Shown: positions 7,971 through 14,426 of the stretch, piece by piece
Position numbering within the stretch: the first letter of the stretch is position 1
Layout: every line of letters starts with the position of its first letter
IMG/VR virus record: IMGVR_UViG_3300042402_005803
Span: 1-20,773 of that record
DNA length: 20,773 bases
From: a virus
Strand: one strand, 5' to 3'
The notes under the pieces: generated by a model
What the model was told of the DNA's origin: nothing
Seen by the model: only the letters and a program-made list of their open reading frames with translations
Database searches by the model: none
Translations under genes and position numbers: made by a program

Positions 7971-8274
7971 TATAGTAACTGAACACACTGTTTATCTAGT
8001 AGTCAATGCCCAAGAATGGGACATTGAAATGATTATGCGGTGGTTGAAATTCAGCGAAAAAAAGTATACAATACACATATACCACGATGCCATGGATGAT
8101 TTGAAATGGTTACATCGTGCCGGCGCTGAATCGGAGTTAATCTTCGTTAATAGACAGCAAACACCTGCAATGGATCCTTTGTTGGATCATACAGCTAAAA
8201 TTGTTTGGTTTGGTAAAGATCAACCATATCCTAGTGCAGTTGAGTCAATGTTAAAAAATGGTAGAATCAATTAA
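7945..8274 (+). CDS. Unknown 109-residue protein
   Basis: The start ATG at 7945 lies 26 bases inside the end of the membrane-protein gene, and the stop lies 17 bases inside clpX, so it is tightly coupled on both sides. The sequence has a beta-alpha-beta look: TVYLVVNAQEWDIEMIMRWLKF, then KYTIHIYHDAMDDLKWLHRA, then SELIFVNR and AKIVWFGKD, which suggests a small alpha/beta domain of three or four strands. No catalytic motif is evident. I do not recognise the family. Its position directly before clpX raises the possibility of an adaptor or modulator, but nothing in the sequence shows this. Confidence 0.65.
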   Translation: MSQLVTPPDIVTEHTVYLVVNAQEWDIEMIMRWLKFSEKKYTIHIYHDAMDDLKWLHRAGAESELIFVNRQQTPAMDPLLDHTAKIVWFGKDQPYPSAVESMLKNGRIN

Positions 8275-9463
8275 AGGTCATCAGCCAGTTTATTGCAATT
8301 TTTGTAACAAAAATCGCACAGAAGTTAAAAAACTAATCGTTGCCAACGATGCGGGTATCTGCGACGAGTGTATTGAGTTATGTGCCAGTATCATTAGCAA
8401 AGAAAAAAACGAAGAGCTGAAAAAAGAAAAGAAGCTCAATGGGGTACTGGATCCAGTTAAGGTCAAGCGTTATTTAGATACACACATAGTTGGGCAAGAT
8501 AACGCAAAAATTACACTAAGCGTGGCTATTGTAAATCATTATAAGCGTATATATTTCAAGCCCAACTATGAAATAGAAAAAAGCAATATTTTGATCTTTG
8601 GCCCAACTGGATCTGGTAAAACTTTATTGGCAAAGAAAATTGCCAACTATCTCAAAGTACCTTTTGTAATTGCAGATGCTACGACACTAACCGAAGCTGG
8701 TTATGTAGGTGAAGATGTTGAAAGTATGATTGGCCGATTACTGGCCGAAGCAGACTATGATGTTGAGCGTTGCGAGCAAGGCATTGTGTTCATTGATGAA
8801 GTGGACAAAATTGCCAGAAAGAGCGAAAGCCCTAGTGTACGAGATGTCAGCGGAGAAGGTGTTCAACAGGCACTGCTTAAATTAGTTGAAGGTACTAAAT
8901 GTCAGGTTAAAATAGGCAGCAATAGAAAAAATGTAGCCAATGACTCAGTGGAGATTGATACCAGCAACATACTGTTTATTGCCGCTGGTGCATTTGGTGA
9001 TATTGATCGCATCATTGATCGACGCATCAACAACAATAACTCTATAGGCTTTACTGCTAACTCTAAGAACAGTCAAGTTGACAGAACTAAATTTTCAACA
9101 GAAGATTTTATCAAGTTTGGCATGATACCTGAGTTTACTGGCAGATTTCCAATTATCACGCATGTGGACGAGCTAGACTTAGATAGCCTGGTGCGTATTT
9201 TGCTTGAGCCAAAAAATAACTTGATCAAGCAGATGCAGTTTTACTTTGACATAGACAACATAGAACTAACATTCACAGATGGTGCTGTGTTGGCCATTGC
9301 CGAAGAAGCAAATAAAATGAAAAGTGGAGCCCGGGGTCTAAAAGGTATTTTAGAATCACTGTTACAGCCCTATCTGTTTAACATAGAGTCTTATAAAAAA
9401 TCTAACAAAAAGAAAATTGAAGTTACGGAACAGATTGTCAAAGAAAAATTTGACAAAAGTTGA
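8258..9463 (+). CDS. clpX: ClpX, ATP-dependent unfoldase
   Basis: A 401-residue AAA+ unfoldase that pulls tagged proteins into ClpP. The N-terminal zinc-binding domain is complete (C13, C16, C35, C38). AAA+ motifs follow: Walker A GPTGSGKT (115-122), pore-1 loop GYVG (148-151), Walker B IVFIDE (176-181), arginine finger R296 in PEFTGRFP, and sensor-2 R359 in GARGLKG. The RKH substrate loop of E. coli reads RKN here (223-225), a change at a substrate-contact position. The ClpP-docking tripeptide IGF is intact (263-265), so the protein should bind a ClpP, and one is encoded at 19715. The length is slightly short of the usual 420-425. The start ATG at 8258 overlaps the previous gene by 17 bases; no promoter is visible directly upstream. 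Confidence 0.97.
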   Translation: MVESIKGHQPVYCNFCNKNRTEVKKLIVANDAGICDECIELCASIISKEKNEELKKEKKLNGVLDPVKVKRYLDTHIVGQDNAKITLSVAIVNHYKRIYFKPNYEIEKSNILIFGPTGSGKTLLAKKIANYLKVPFVIADATTLTEAGYVGEDVESMIGRLLAEADYDVERCEQGIVFIDEVDKIARKSESPSVRDVSGEGVQQALLKLVEGTKCQVKIGSNRKNVANDSVEIDTSNILFIAAGAFGDIDRIIDRRINNNNSIGFTANSKNSQVDRTKFSTEDFIKFGMIPEFTGRFPIITHVDELDLDSLVRILLEPKNNLIKQMQFYFDIDNIELTFTDGAVLAIAEEANKMKSGARGLKGILESLLQPYLFNIESYKKSNKKKIEVTEQIVKEKFDKS

Positions 9464-9480
9464 AAATTAAGGTATAAATA
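9450..9480 (+). promoter_or_regulatory. Overlapping sigma70-like and late-type promoter of dnaK
   Basis: TTGACA (9450-9455), 17 bases, TATAAA (9473-9478) is a near-consensus sigma70 promoter. The same -10 reads TATAAATA (9473-9480), a perfect T4-type late core, so the gene may be used by two RNA polymerase forms. The predicted 5' end is near 9485, at the foot of the leader hairpin. The -35 box lies in the end of clpX. Confidence 0.7.
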
Positions 9481-9482
9481 TA

Positions 9483-9537
9483 TTTGTAAGGTGCCATCCG
9501 GGCCTTATACAAATCTTGCTTTTTTAAGGAGAATACA
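9483..9537 (+). promoter_or_regulatory. Structured dnaK leader, ROSE-like
   Basis: Hairpin I pairs TTTGT with ACAAA and AAGG with CCTT around a U-G pair (9492, 9502), a bulged G (9493) and CC/GG closing an AUCC loop. Hairpin II can pair UUGCUU (9516-9521) with the ribosome binding site AAGGAG (9526-9531) across a UUUU loop, with one central G-G mismatch. The same two elements precede hsp20 and the phasin gene. Folding and temperature response are inferred. Confidence 0.6.
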
Positions 9538-11451
9538 ATGAGCAAAATCATCGGTATCGATCTGGGTACCACAAATTCATGCGTTGCCGTTATCGAAAAC
9601 GGCGTCCCCAAAGTAATTGAAAACAGCGAAGGTGCTCGTACTACACCTAGTATTGTTGCTTATGCCAACGATGAAATACTAGTTGGTGCCAGCGCAAAGC
9701 GTCAAGCAGTTACTAATCCCAAAAACACAATCTATGCTGCCAAGCGTCTAATCGGTCGTAAGTTTACCGAAAATGCTGTGCAAAAGGATATTGATCTTAT
9801 GCCTTATAAGATTATCCAGGCCGACAACGGTGATGCTTGGATTGAAGCACATGATAAAAAGCTAGCACCTCCACAGATTTCAGCAGAGGTTCTACGCAAA
9901 ATGAAAAAGACTGCCGAAGACTATCTGGGATACGAAGTCACTGAAGCAGTTATTACAGTGCCTGCTTACTTCAATGACAGTCAACGCCAGGCCACCAAGG
10001 ATGCTGGTAAGATTGCCGGTCTAGAAGTTAAGCGTATCATTAACGAACCTACAGCCGCCGCACTGGCCTATGGCGTAGACAAAGCTGACAAAAAGGACCG
10101 TAAGGTTGCTGTATATGACCTAGGCGGTGGCACCTTTGATGTCAGTGTTATTGAAATCGCACATGTCGACGGCGACAAGCAAATTGAAGTGTTATCAACA
10201 AACGGTGACACATTCTTAGGCGGTGAAGACTTTGATCAACGAATTATGGATTACTTAATTGACGAGTTCAAGAAAGAGCAAGGCATTGATCTTAAGAAAG
10301 ACATGCTGGCTTTACAGCGTCTGAAAGAAAGTGCAGAAAAAGCCAAGATTGAACTATCCAGCAGTGCCAGCACTGATGTTAACTTGCCTTATATCACTGC
10401 CGATGCTTCTGGTCCTAAGCACATGAACATTAAGATGACTCGTGCTAAACTAGAAAGTCTAGTAGAAGATCTGATCCAGCGTAGCATTGAGCCATGCAAG
10501 ATTGCCATGAAAGATGCCGGTGTTACAGCCACTGACATCGACGAAGTTATTCTTGTTGGTGGTCAAACACGCATGCCTAAAGTGCAAGAAGCAGTTGAGA
10601 AACTATTCGGTAAGGCACCCCGTCGTGATGTTAACCCCGACGAAGCTGTAGCAGTTGGTGCCGCAGTACAAGGTGCTGTTCTAGCCGGCGATCGCAACGA
10701 TGTGTTATTGCTGGATGTTACACCACTGAGCCTGGGTATCGAAACACTAGGCGGTGTGTTTACAAAGATGATTCAAAAGAATACTACCATTCCTACCAAG
10801 CACAGTCAGGTATATAGCACTGCCGAAGATGGTCAAGCCGCTGTTACTATTAAGGTAGCACAAGGCGAGCGTGAACTGTTCCAATACAACAAACTATTGG
10901 GTGAGTTTAACCTTGATGGAATTCCTCCAAGTCGTCGAGGTCAGCCACAGATCGAAGTTACCTTTGACATTGATGCCAATGGTATCCTTAAGGTTCATGC
11001 CAAGGACAAGACCACTAACAAAGAAAACAATATCACTATTAAGGCCAACAGCGGTCTTAGCGAAGCTGAAATTGAACAAATGGTCAAGGATGCTGAACTC
11101 AATGCCGATGCTGATAAAAAAGCTCGCGAGCTAATTGACAAGCGTAATACTGCCGAAGGCTTTATGAACGAAGCTCGAGCTGACTTGGCCAAGTACGGTG
11201 AGCAGATCACTGAGGAAGAAAAGACCAAGCTCAACGAAGCACTAACTGCTCTCGAAGAATCAGTCAAAGGCGAAGATGCTGAAGCCATTCAGAATAAGAC
11301 CTATTCTTTCATGGAAGCACTGGGTCCATTGACCTCAGCCAAGTACAAAGCAGAGAATCCGGAACCACAGGCTGAAACTAAGCCCGAACAATCCGAAGCA
11401 CCTGCTGATGTAGTTGATGCCGAAGTTAAAGAAGTTAAACCCGGCAATTGA
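9538..11451 (+). CDS. dnaK: DnaK, Hsp70 chaperone
   Basis: A 637-residue Hsp70, the usual bacterial length (638 in E. coli). The ATPase domain begins [15 protein letters not shown], includes the phosphate-2 region [15 protein letters not shown] (about 198-212) and VGGQTRMP (about 341-348). The interdomain linker region [19 protein letters not shown] leads into the substrate-binding domain and helical lid. The C-terminus is acidic and ends in EVKEVKPGN, close to the EEVKD-type tail of bacterial DnaK. DnaK holds unfolded chains with help from DnaJ and GrpE; neither cofactor is in the window, so host ones are presumably used. Nothing is missing or broken. Expression is from its own promoter through a structured leader, separate from clpX. 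Phage virion or replication complex folding is the likely use (inference). Confidence 0.98.
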   Translation: MSKIIGIDLGTTNSCVAVIENGVPKVIENSEGARTTPSIVAYANDEILVGASAKRQAVTNPKNTIYAAKRLIGRKFTENAVQKDIDLMPYKIIQADNGDAWIEAHDKKLAPPQISAEVLRKMKKTAEDYLGYEVTEAVITVPAYFNDSQRQATKDAGKIAGLEVKRIINEPTAAALAYGVDKADKKDRKVAVYDLGGGTFDVSVIEIAHVDGDKQIEVLSTNGDTFLGGEDFDQRIMDYLIDEFKKEQGIDLKKDMLALQRLKESAEKAKIELSSSASTDVNLPYITADASGPKHMNIKMTRAKLESLVEDLIQRSIEPCKIAMKDAGVTATDIDEVILVGGQTRMPKVQEAVEKLFGKAPRRDVNPDEAVAVGAAVQGAVLAGDRNDVLLLDVTPLSLGIETLGGVFTKMIQKNTTIPTKHSQVYSTAEDGQAAVTIKVAQGERELFQYNKLLGEFNLDGIPPSRRGQPQIEVTFDIDANGILKVHAKDKTTNKENNITIKANSGLSEAEIEQMVKDAELNADADKKARELIDKRNTAEGFMNEARADLAKYGEQITEEEKTKLNEALTALEESVKGEDAEAIQNKTYSFMEALGPLTSAKYKAENPEPQAETKPEQSEAPADVVDAEVKEVKPGN

Positions 11452-11476
11452 CACAGGCCGTTAACTGTGTTACACT
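11448..11476 (+). promoter_or_regulatory. Sigma70-like promoter of hsp20
   Basis: TTGACA (11448-11453), 17 bases, TACACT (11471-11476), with extended -10 TG at 11468-11469. The predicted start, near 11483, is at the base of the leader hairpin. ACACAG (11451-11456) and CTGTGT (11465-11470) form an inverted repeat in the spacer that could be an operator. The -35 overlaps the dnaK stop codon. Confidence 0.7.
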
Positions 11477-11479
11477 AGT

Positions 11480-11545
11480 GTATAGGGTGCCGATATCGGG
11501 CCCTATACCAAATGTCATTAACTTGCTTATGAAAGGAGAACTAAA
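11480..11545 (+). promoter_or_regulatory. Structured hsp20 leader, ROSE-like
   Basis: Hairpin I: GTATAGGG (11480-11487) pairs with CCCTATAC (11501-11508), then a U-G pair (11488, 11500), bulged G (11489) and CCG/CGG. Hairpin II: UUGCUU (11523-11528), loop AUGA, AAGGAG (11533-11538). UUGCU pairing with the Shine-Dalgarno through a G-G mismatch is the hallmark of ROSE thermometers, which are known mainly before small heat-shock genes. Confidence 0.65.
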
Positions 11546-11998
11546 ATGACACAACAACAACTAAGTATTGGTCGAATTGACTTTAGTCCATTTACTCGTT
11601 TTACTGTAGGGTTCGATGAAGTCTTCGACGCTCTGGCCCGCACACACGAGCAATTGAATAGCCAACCTGCTAACTATCCCCCATATAATATTCTCAAGTA
11701 CGATGCCAACAATTATGCACTGGAAATTGCTGTTGCTGGTTTCGATCTCGATGAAATTGATGTAGGTGTCGAAGGCAACAATTTGACTATTACCGGTCAA
11801 AAAATTGAAAAGAAGGACGATGCGACTTATATCTATAAGGGTATTAGTACTCGTAGTTTTAAGCGTACTATTCCACTGGGCGATCACATTGTTGTCAGGG
11901 ATGCAGTAATCAAGAACGGTATGCTTACCATTCAACTTGAGCGCGAAGTTCCTGAAGCTATGAAACCGCGTAAAATCGCTATTACAGCTCAGAAGTAA
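11546..11998 (+). CDS. Small heat-shock protein, IbpA type
   Basis: A 150-residue Hsp20 holdase of the IbpA/IbpB class. The N-terminus FSPFTRFTVGFDEVFDAL (about 13-30) and the alpha-crystallin domain (about 45-135) match the family: YPPYNILKYDANNYALEIAVAGF, then TYIYKGISTRSFKRTIPLGDHI, then NGMLTIQLEREVPEA. The C-terminal I-x-I-type anchor KIAITA, which docks oligomers, is present. Such proteins coat unfolded proteins and hand them to DnaK, which is encoded immediately upstream, so the two form a functional pair. It has its own sigma70-like promoter and leader, followed by a terminator-like hairpin 10 bases after the stop. Related Hsp20s are known in some aquatic T4-like phages. Confidence 0.96.
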   Translation: MTQQQLSIGRIDFSPFTRFTVGFDEVFDALARTHEQLNSQPANYPPYNILKYDANNYALEIAVAGFDLDEIDVGVEGNNLTITGQKIEKKDDATYIYKGISTRSFKRTIPLGDHIVVRDAVIKNGMLTIQLEREVPEAMKPRKIAITAQK

Positions 11999-12007
11999 GT
12001 AAATATA

Positions 12008-12038
12008 ATGCGGGGCGCAAACCCCGCATCTCATTTTT
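12008..12038 (+). terminator. Rho-independent terminator after hsp20
   Basis: A perfect 8-base GC-rich stem, ATGCGGGG (12008-12015) with CCCCGCAT (12022-12029), loop of 6, followed by CTCATTTTT. It ends 6 bases before the clpS start codon, so clpS may depend on read-through. Confidence 0.8.
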
Positions 12039-12044
12039 AAATTT

Positions 12045-12356
12045 ATGGAAGCAATCACTGATACCATAGTCAAACCCAAGATCGAGCCCAAGCTAGATCT
12101 CAAGGAACCCAGCATGTTTCGTGTAATTTATATTAACGACGAAACCACCACGATGGAATTTGTTGTAGAGACATTAATTTCTATTTTCGACATGAGCAGA
12201 GAAGATGCCACAAGCACCGCTGTAAAAATTCACGAAGACGGCAGTGCTGTTGTAGCGGTCATGCCCTACGAAATAGCCGAGCAAAAAGGCATTGAAGTTA
12301 CTGTGTTAGCTCGCAGTCATGGATTTCCTCTGCAGGTTAAACTGGAATCAGAATGA
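12045..12356 (+). CDS. clpS: ClpS, N-degron adaptor
   Basis: A 103-residue ClpS. The family delivers proteins with Leu, Phe, Tyr or Trp at the N-terminus to ClpAP. The flexible N-terminal tail (1-22) ends in LKEPSMFRVIYINDE, the usual entry to the core. The pocket residues that hold the N-terminal amino group and side chain are conserved: N31, D32, T35, M37, V40 and H63. The core is full length (MEFVVETLISIF, then HGFPLQVKLE). No clpA is in the window, and ClpX does not normally use ClpS, so the protein would act on host ClpA or ClpC, or compete with host ClpS. The stop overlaps the next small gene as ATGA. No clear ribosome binding site is visible before 12045. Confidence 0.93.
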   Translation: MEAITDTIVKPKIEPKLDLKEPSMFRVIYINDETTTMEFVVETLISIFDMSREDATSTAVKIHEDGSAVVAVMPYEIAEQKGIEVTVLARSHGFPLQVKLESE

Positions 12357-12484
12357 TACAAATACTGATAAATTTTTTCCGCCGTTTATTTACACCCAAC
12401 CCATACTGTAATCAAAATTGTTATCAAGGACGCCGCTGTGACTGCGGCAGTATATCAAATGGAAATTCAACCCAAAGATCCTAG
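12353..12484 (+). CDS. Cys-rich 43-residue microprotein
   Basis: The ATG at 12353 overlaps the clpS stop as ATGA and opens a 43-residue frame. An N-terminal hydrophobic/basic helix (IQILINFFRRLF) is followed by four cysteines in C-x3-C-x5-C-x-C (YCNQNCYQGRRCDC, about 18-31). Small phage proteins with a hydrophobic N-terminus and a CNQ-x-C-x-QGR-x-C-x-C type motif are familiar to me from T4-like and other phages, but I cannot confirm a match here. The four cysteines could bind a metal ion. It overlaps the GTG start of the next frame by 47 bases, in a different reading frame. Confidence 0.6.
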   Translation: MIQILINFFRRLFTPNPYCNQNCYQGRRCDCGSISNGNSTQRS

Positions 12485-12629
12485 CCGGGGTCACTTTTAT
12501 GTTAGTTTGGTTAAGAGTGCCACTCGCATTGCCGCGGGTATTGCATTGATTTGGCCGCAAAGTTTAATTCTAGCTGGAATTTTTCTAATCGGTGCCGAAA
12601 TACTTGGCATCGTTGAAGAATTAGTGTAA
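12438..12629 (+). CDS. Small single-pass or hairpin membrane protein
   Basis: A 63-residue protein. The GTG start at 12438 has a good ribosome binding site (AAGGA at 12426-12430, 7 bases away); the in-frame ATG at 12459 has none, so 12438 is preferred. The N-terminal 25 residues are polar. From about residue 29 to 58 it is hydrophobic (IAAGIALIWPQSLILAGIFLIGAEILGIV), with WPQ in the middle that could be the turn of a helical hairpin; this would give two short membrane helices. It could be holin-like by size, but the charge pattern does not prove it. The family is not recognised. It overlaps the Cys-rich microprotein and is followed 21 bases later by the acidic gene. Confidence 0.6.
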   Translation: MTAAVYQMEIQPKDPSRGHFYVSLVKSATRIAAGIALIWPQSLILAGIFLIGAEILGIVEELV

Positions 12630-12632
12630 AAT
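12604..12632 (+). promoter_or_regulatory. Possible sigma70-like promoter before acidic gene
   Basis: TTGGCA (12604-12609), 17 bases, TAAAAT (12627-12632) lies in the end of the preceding gene. Its start point (about 12639) would coincide with the strong ribosome binding site AAGGAGG at 12639-12645. The match is fair but the leader would be very short. Confidence 0.35.
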
Positions 12633-12650
12633 AAAATCAAGGAGGCCAAC

Positions 12651-13073
12651 ATGGCTACATGGAAAATCTCTAACTACCACAAAAAGAATGCAGTCGAGCG
12701 TCAATTCTGGACCAAGGACGGCATCACAGTAACCAAGGACGAAGGCTTCCGATGGGGATATTGGACCTGCGAAAGCGATGAGCGTCCTGACATTGATCTT
12801 AAAAATCCCGATGGTATCGAAATCTTATTTGGAGACTATGATTGGGAAATGGAATCTATGGACGACGGCTGTTGGGTCGAATGGACATTTCCCAATGACA
12901 TGGATGAAGAAGAACAAGAGCGTATTCAAGAGCTCTGGGACGAAGACTTCTATGAAGGCATGGAAGGGGATGGTTGGAACAACGACGACACAGAACAGTG
13001 GATCTATGGTCCGCTATGTTTGGAAAATGTAGACACCGGAGAAAGTTGGAACGGCGACAATGATACTGAATAA
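12651..13073 (+). CDS. Highly acidic unknown protein
   Basis: A 140-residue protein with a very strong ribosome binding site (AAGGAGG, 12639-12645). It is dominated by Asp, Glu and Trp, for example DMDEEEQERIQELWDEDFYEGMEGDGW (about 83-109, a run given here only to show composition). Its N-terminal part looks like a beta-rich domain with DGITVTKDEGFRWGYW (about 23-38). The extreme acidity could mimic DNA, but that is only composition. Similar acidic, Trp-rich unnamed proteins are familiar from T4-like aquatic phages (memory, unverified). No cysteine cluster, membrane segment or catalytic motif is present. The 3' end overlaps the next gene by 14 bases. Confidence 0.7.
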   Translation: MATWKISNYHKKNAVERQFWTKDGITVTKDEGFRWGYWTCESDERPDIDLKNPDGIEILFGDYDWEMESMDDGCWVEWTFPNDMDEEEQERIQELWDEDFYEGMEGDGWNNDDTEQWIYGPLCLENVDTGESWNGDNDTE

Positions 13074-13536
13074 AATCAAAGATCTCAAAGAACAAGGACT
13101 GAAAATTGGTATTACTTTCAGTGCCTTTGACTTACTACATGCAGGCCACATTGCTATGTTGGCCGAAGCTAAAAACCACTGCGATTACCTAATTGCAGGA
13201 CTACAGACGGATCCTACAATTGACCGTCCGGACAGCAAAAATACACCAGTGCAAAGCATTGTAGAGCGACAAATCCAGTTGTCTGCTTGCCGTTATGTAG
13301 ACGAAGTTGTAGTCTACCAAACTGAAAAAGATTTAGTAGATTTGATCTTGACATTACCCATAGATGTGCGTATACTAGGTGTTGAGTACGAGGATACCAA
13401 CTTTACTGGTCGCAACGAAGGCACCGGGCGTGGTATCCATCATGTGTTTAACAAACGAGACCACAGTTTTAGCAGTAGCAATCTGCGTAAACGGGTACAC
13501 GAAGCCGAGGCCGCCAAACATGGACATAATGCTTGA
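13060..13536 (+). CDS. Cytidylyltransferase-like nucleotidyltransferase (copy 1)
   Basis: A 158-residue protein of the small HIGH-superfamily nucleotidyltransferases (glycerol-3-phosphate cytidylyltransferase/RfaE C-terminal type), which join a nucleotide to a phosphorylated alcohol or sugar. The signature FDLLHAGHIAML (about 23-34) supplies the two histidines that hold the nucleotide phosphates. The second family motif reads SFSSSNLRKRV (about 136-146), the SS-x-x-R form that replaces ISTT-x-x. The middle part (VQSIVERQIQLSACRYVDEVV) matches the family. A second copy at 16731 shares TDPTIDRP and ERxxQLxACRYVDE. The substrate cannot be told from sequence; sugar or lipid precursor activation is likely. 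The gene overlaps both neighbours. Confidence 0.85.
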   Translation: MILNKIKDLKEQGLKIGITFSAFDLLHAGHIAMLAEAKNHCDYLIAGLQTDPTIDRPDSKNTPVQSIVERQIQLSACRYVDEVVVYQTEKDLVDLILTLPIDVRILGVEYEDTNFTGRNEGTGRGIHHVFNKRDHSFSSSNLRKRVHEAEAAKHGHNA

Positions 13537-14062
13537 CTTAGAAACTCTAAGCACCAGACCCAATGCTGTAATTCTCAGTATTGGTGTAGTAAAATTTGAT
13601 CCTTTTACAGATCGCATTGATGTTGAAGAAGGCTTAGATCTACGCATCGATGTAGATGAACAGACTGCTCTAGGACGAGATGTACAAGAAGAAACAGTCA
13701 AGTGGTGGGAGACACAGCCCAAGGAAGTGCAAGAGGCAGCATTTAATCCCGATGGTCGTATTCGCTTAGACAATTTTATTCGTGCGTTGAATAAATTTCT
13801 AGTGGGTGCAGACAACATTTGGGCACAGGGCCCGGCATTTGACATTGTGATCTTAGAGGATCTGTACAGACAATTAGGCATACCTACTCCTTGGCAATTC
13901 TGGCAGATTCGTGACAGCAGAACCTTATTTGGTGTACACGGGGATCCCCGCGATAAGAATCGCAAAGGCGCACACAATGCATTAATGGATTGCTGTTACC
14001 AAGCTATGGGTGTGCAACAAGTATATCAGCAACAGGGCATCAAGCCAAGATTTCCTCGATGA
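13520..14062 (+). CDS. DEDDh 3'-5' exonuclease
   Basis: A longer frame is open upstream to 13379, but the family begins at MDIMLDLETL, so ATG 13520 is chosen, giving 180 residues and a 17-base overlap with the previous gene. The DEDDh catalytic set is visible: D6 and E8 (LDLET), D108 (AQGPAFDIVIL) and H152 with D157 (AHNALMDC). This is the Rv2179c-like exoribonuclease type, also called phage exonuclease and related to T4 DexA; these remove 3' nucleotides from DNA or RNA using two metal ions. I cannot tell whether DNA or RNA is the substrate. The stop overlaps the next gene as ATGA. A role in host nucleic acid breakdown or RNA turnover is inferred. Confidence 0.88.
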   Translation: MDIMLDLETLSTRPNAVILSIGVVKFDPFTDRIDVEEGLDLRIDVDEQTALGRDVQEETVKWWETQPKEVQEAAFNPDGRIRLDNFIRALNKFLVGADNIWAQGPAFDIVILEDLYRQLGIPTPWQFWQIRDSRTLFGVHGDPRDKNRKGAHNALMDCCYQAMGVQQVYQQQGIKPRFPR

Positions 14063-14361
14063 ATATTATATTTGGTCATGCTCATGCCGAAATGATCCGT
14101 GAGCGATATACTGTACTAGAAGTTGTCAATCTAGAAGATGTTGTCACGGATTATCAATGCTATTGTGTAGTAGACGGTTCTACAATGCCTCCTCAAGAAC
14201 TTGCTACACTGAATCACTATGTAAATTTACATAGCAAGTTGGTCGACAATATCCGCAAAAATAACACGGATGTTGTGCTCGAGCTGGCCCGCAGTCTACA
14301 CCGTCACTGGGGCGGCGAACTTGATTCTTTTTACGAAGCTGTAATAGAGCACTACAAGTAG
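14059..14361 (+). CDS. Unknown 100-residue phage protein
   Basis: The start ATG at 14059 overlaps the exonuclease stop as ATGA, and begins MNIIFGHAHAEMIRERYTVLEV; the frame is also open upstream to 13990, but that would lie inside the exonuclease. The product has an N-terminal alpha/beta part containing YCVVDG (about 32-37). A helical C-terminal half with two short His/Trp clusters follows (LHRHWGGELDSFYEAVIEHYK, about 80-100). The pattern resembles small conserved proteins of T4-like phages, from memory only. There is no catalytic or membrane signature. Coupling with the exonuclease may mean a shared process. Confidence 0.65.
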   Translation: MNIIFGHAHAEMIRERYTVLEVVNLEDVVTDYQCYCVVDGSTMPPQELATLNHYVNLHSKLVDNIRKNNTDVVLELARSLHRHWGGELDSFYEAVIEHYK

Positions 14362-14391
14362 TAACCCAAAGGTTGTTGATGGGCTGGAACT

Positions 14392-14399
14392 CATAAATA
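14392..14399 (+). promoter_or_regulatory. Late promoter core (CATAAATA)
   Basis: CATAAATA followed by CT (as in the fibre promoter) lies 27 bases before the ATG at 14427; no -35 box is seen. It would drive the two following genes. No strong Shine-Dalgarno is seen before 14427 (AACAACAACAA). Confidence 0.6.
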
Positions 14400-14426
14400 C
14401 TATAAGTTTTAGCCTAACAACAACAA

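Noticed and set aside
13379-13519. Longer version of the exonuclease
   Set aside because: The added 47 residues overlap the preceding gene and do not resemble the family, which begins at MDIMLDLET.
14361-14380. Weak hairpin AACC/GGTT after the gene ending at 14361
   Set aside because: Only four pairs and no T run, so it is not a credible terminator.
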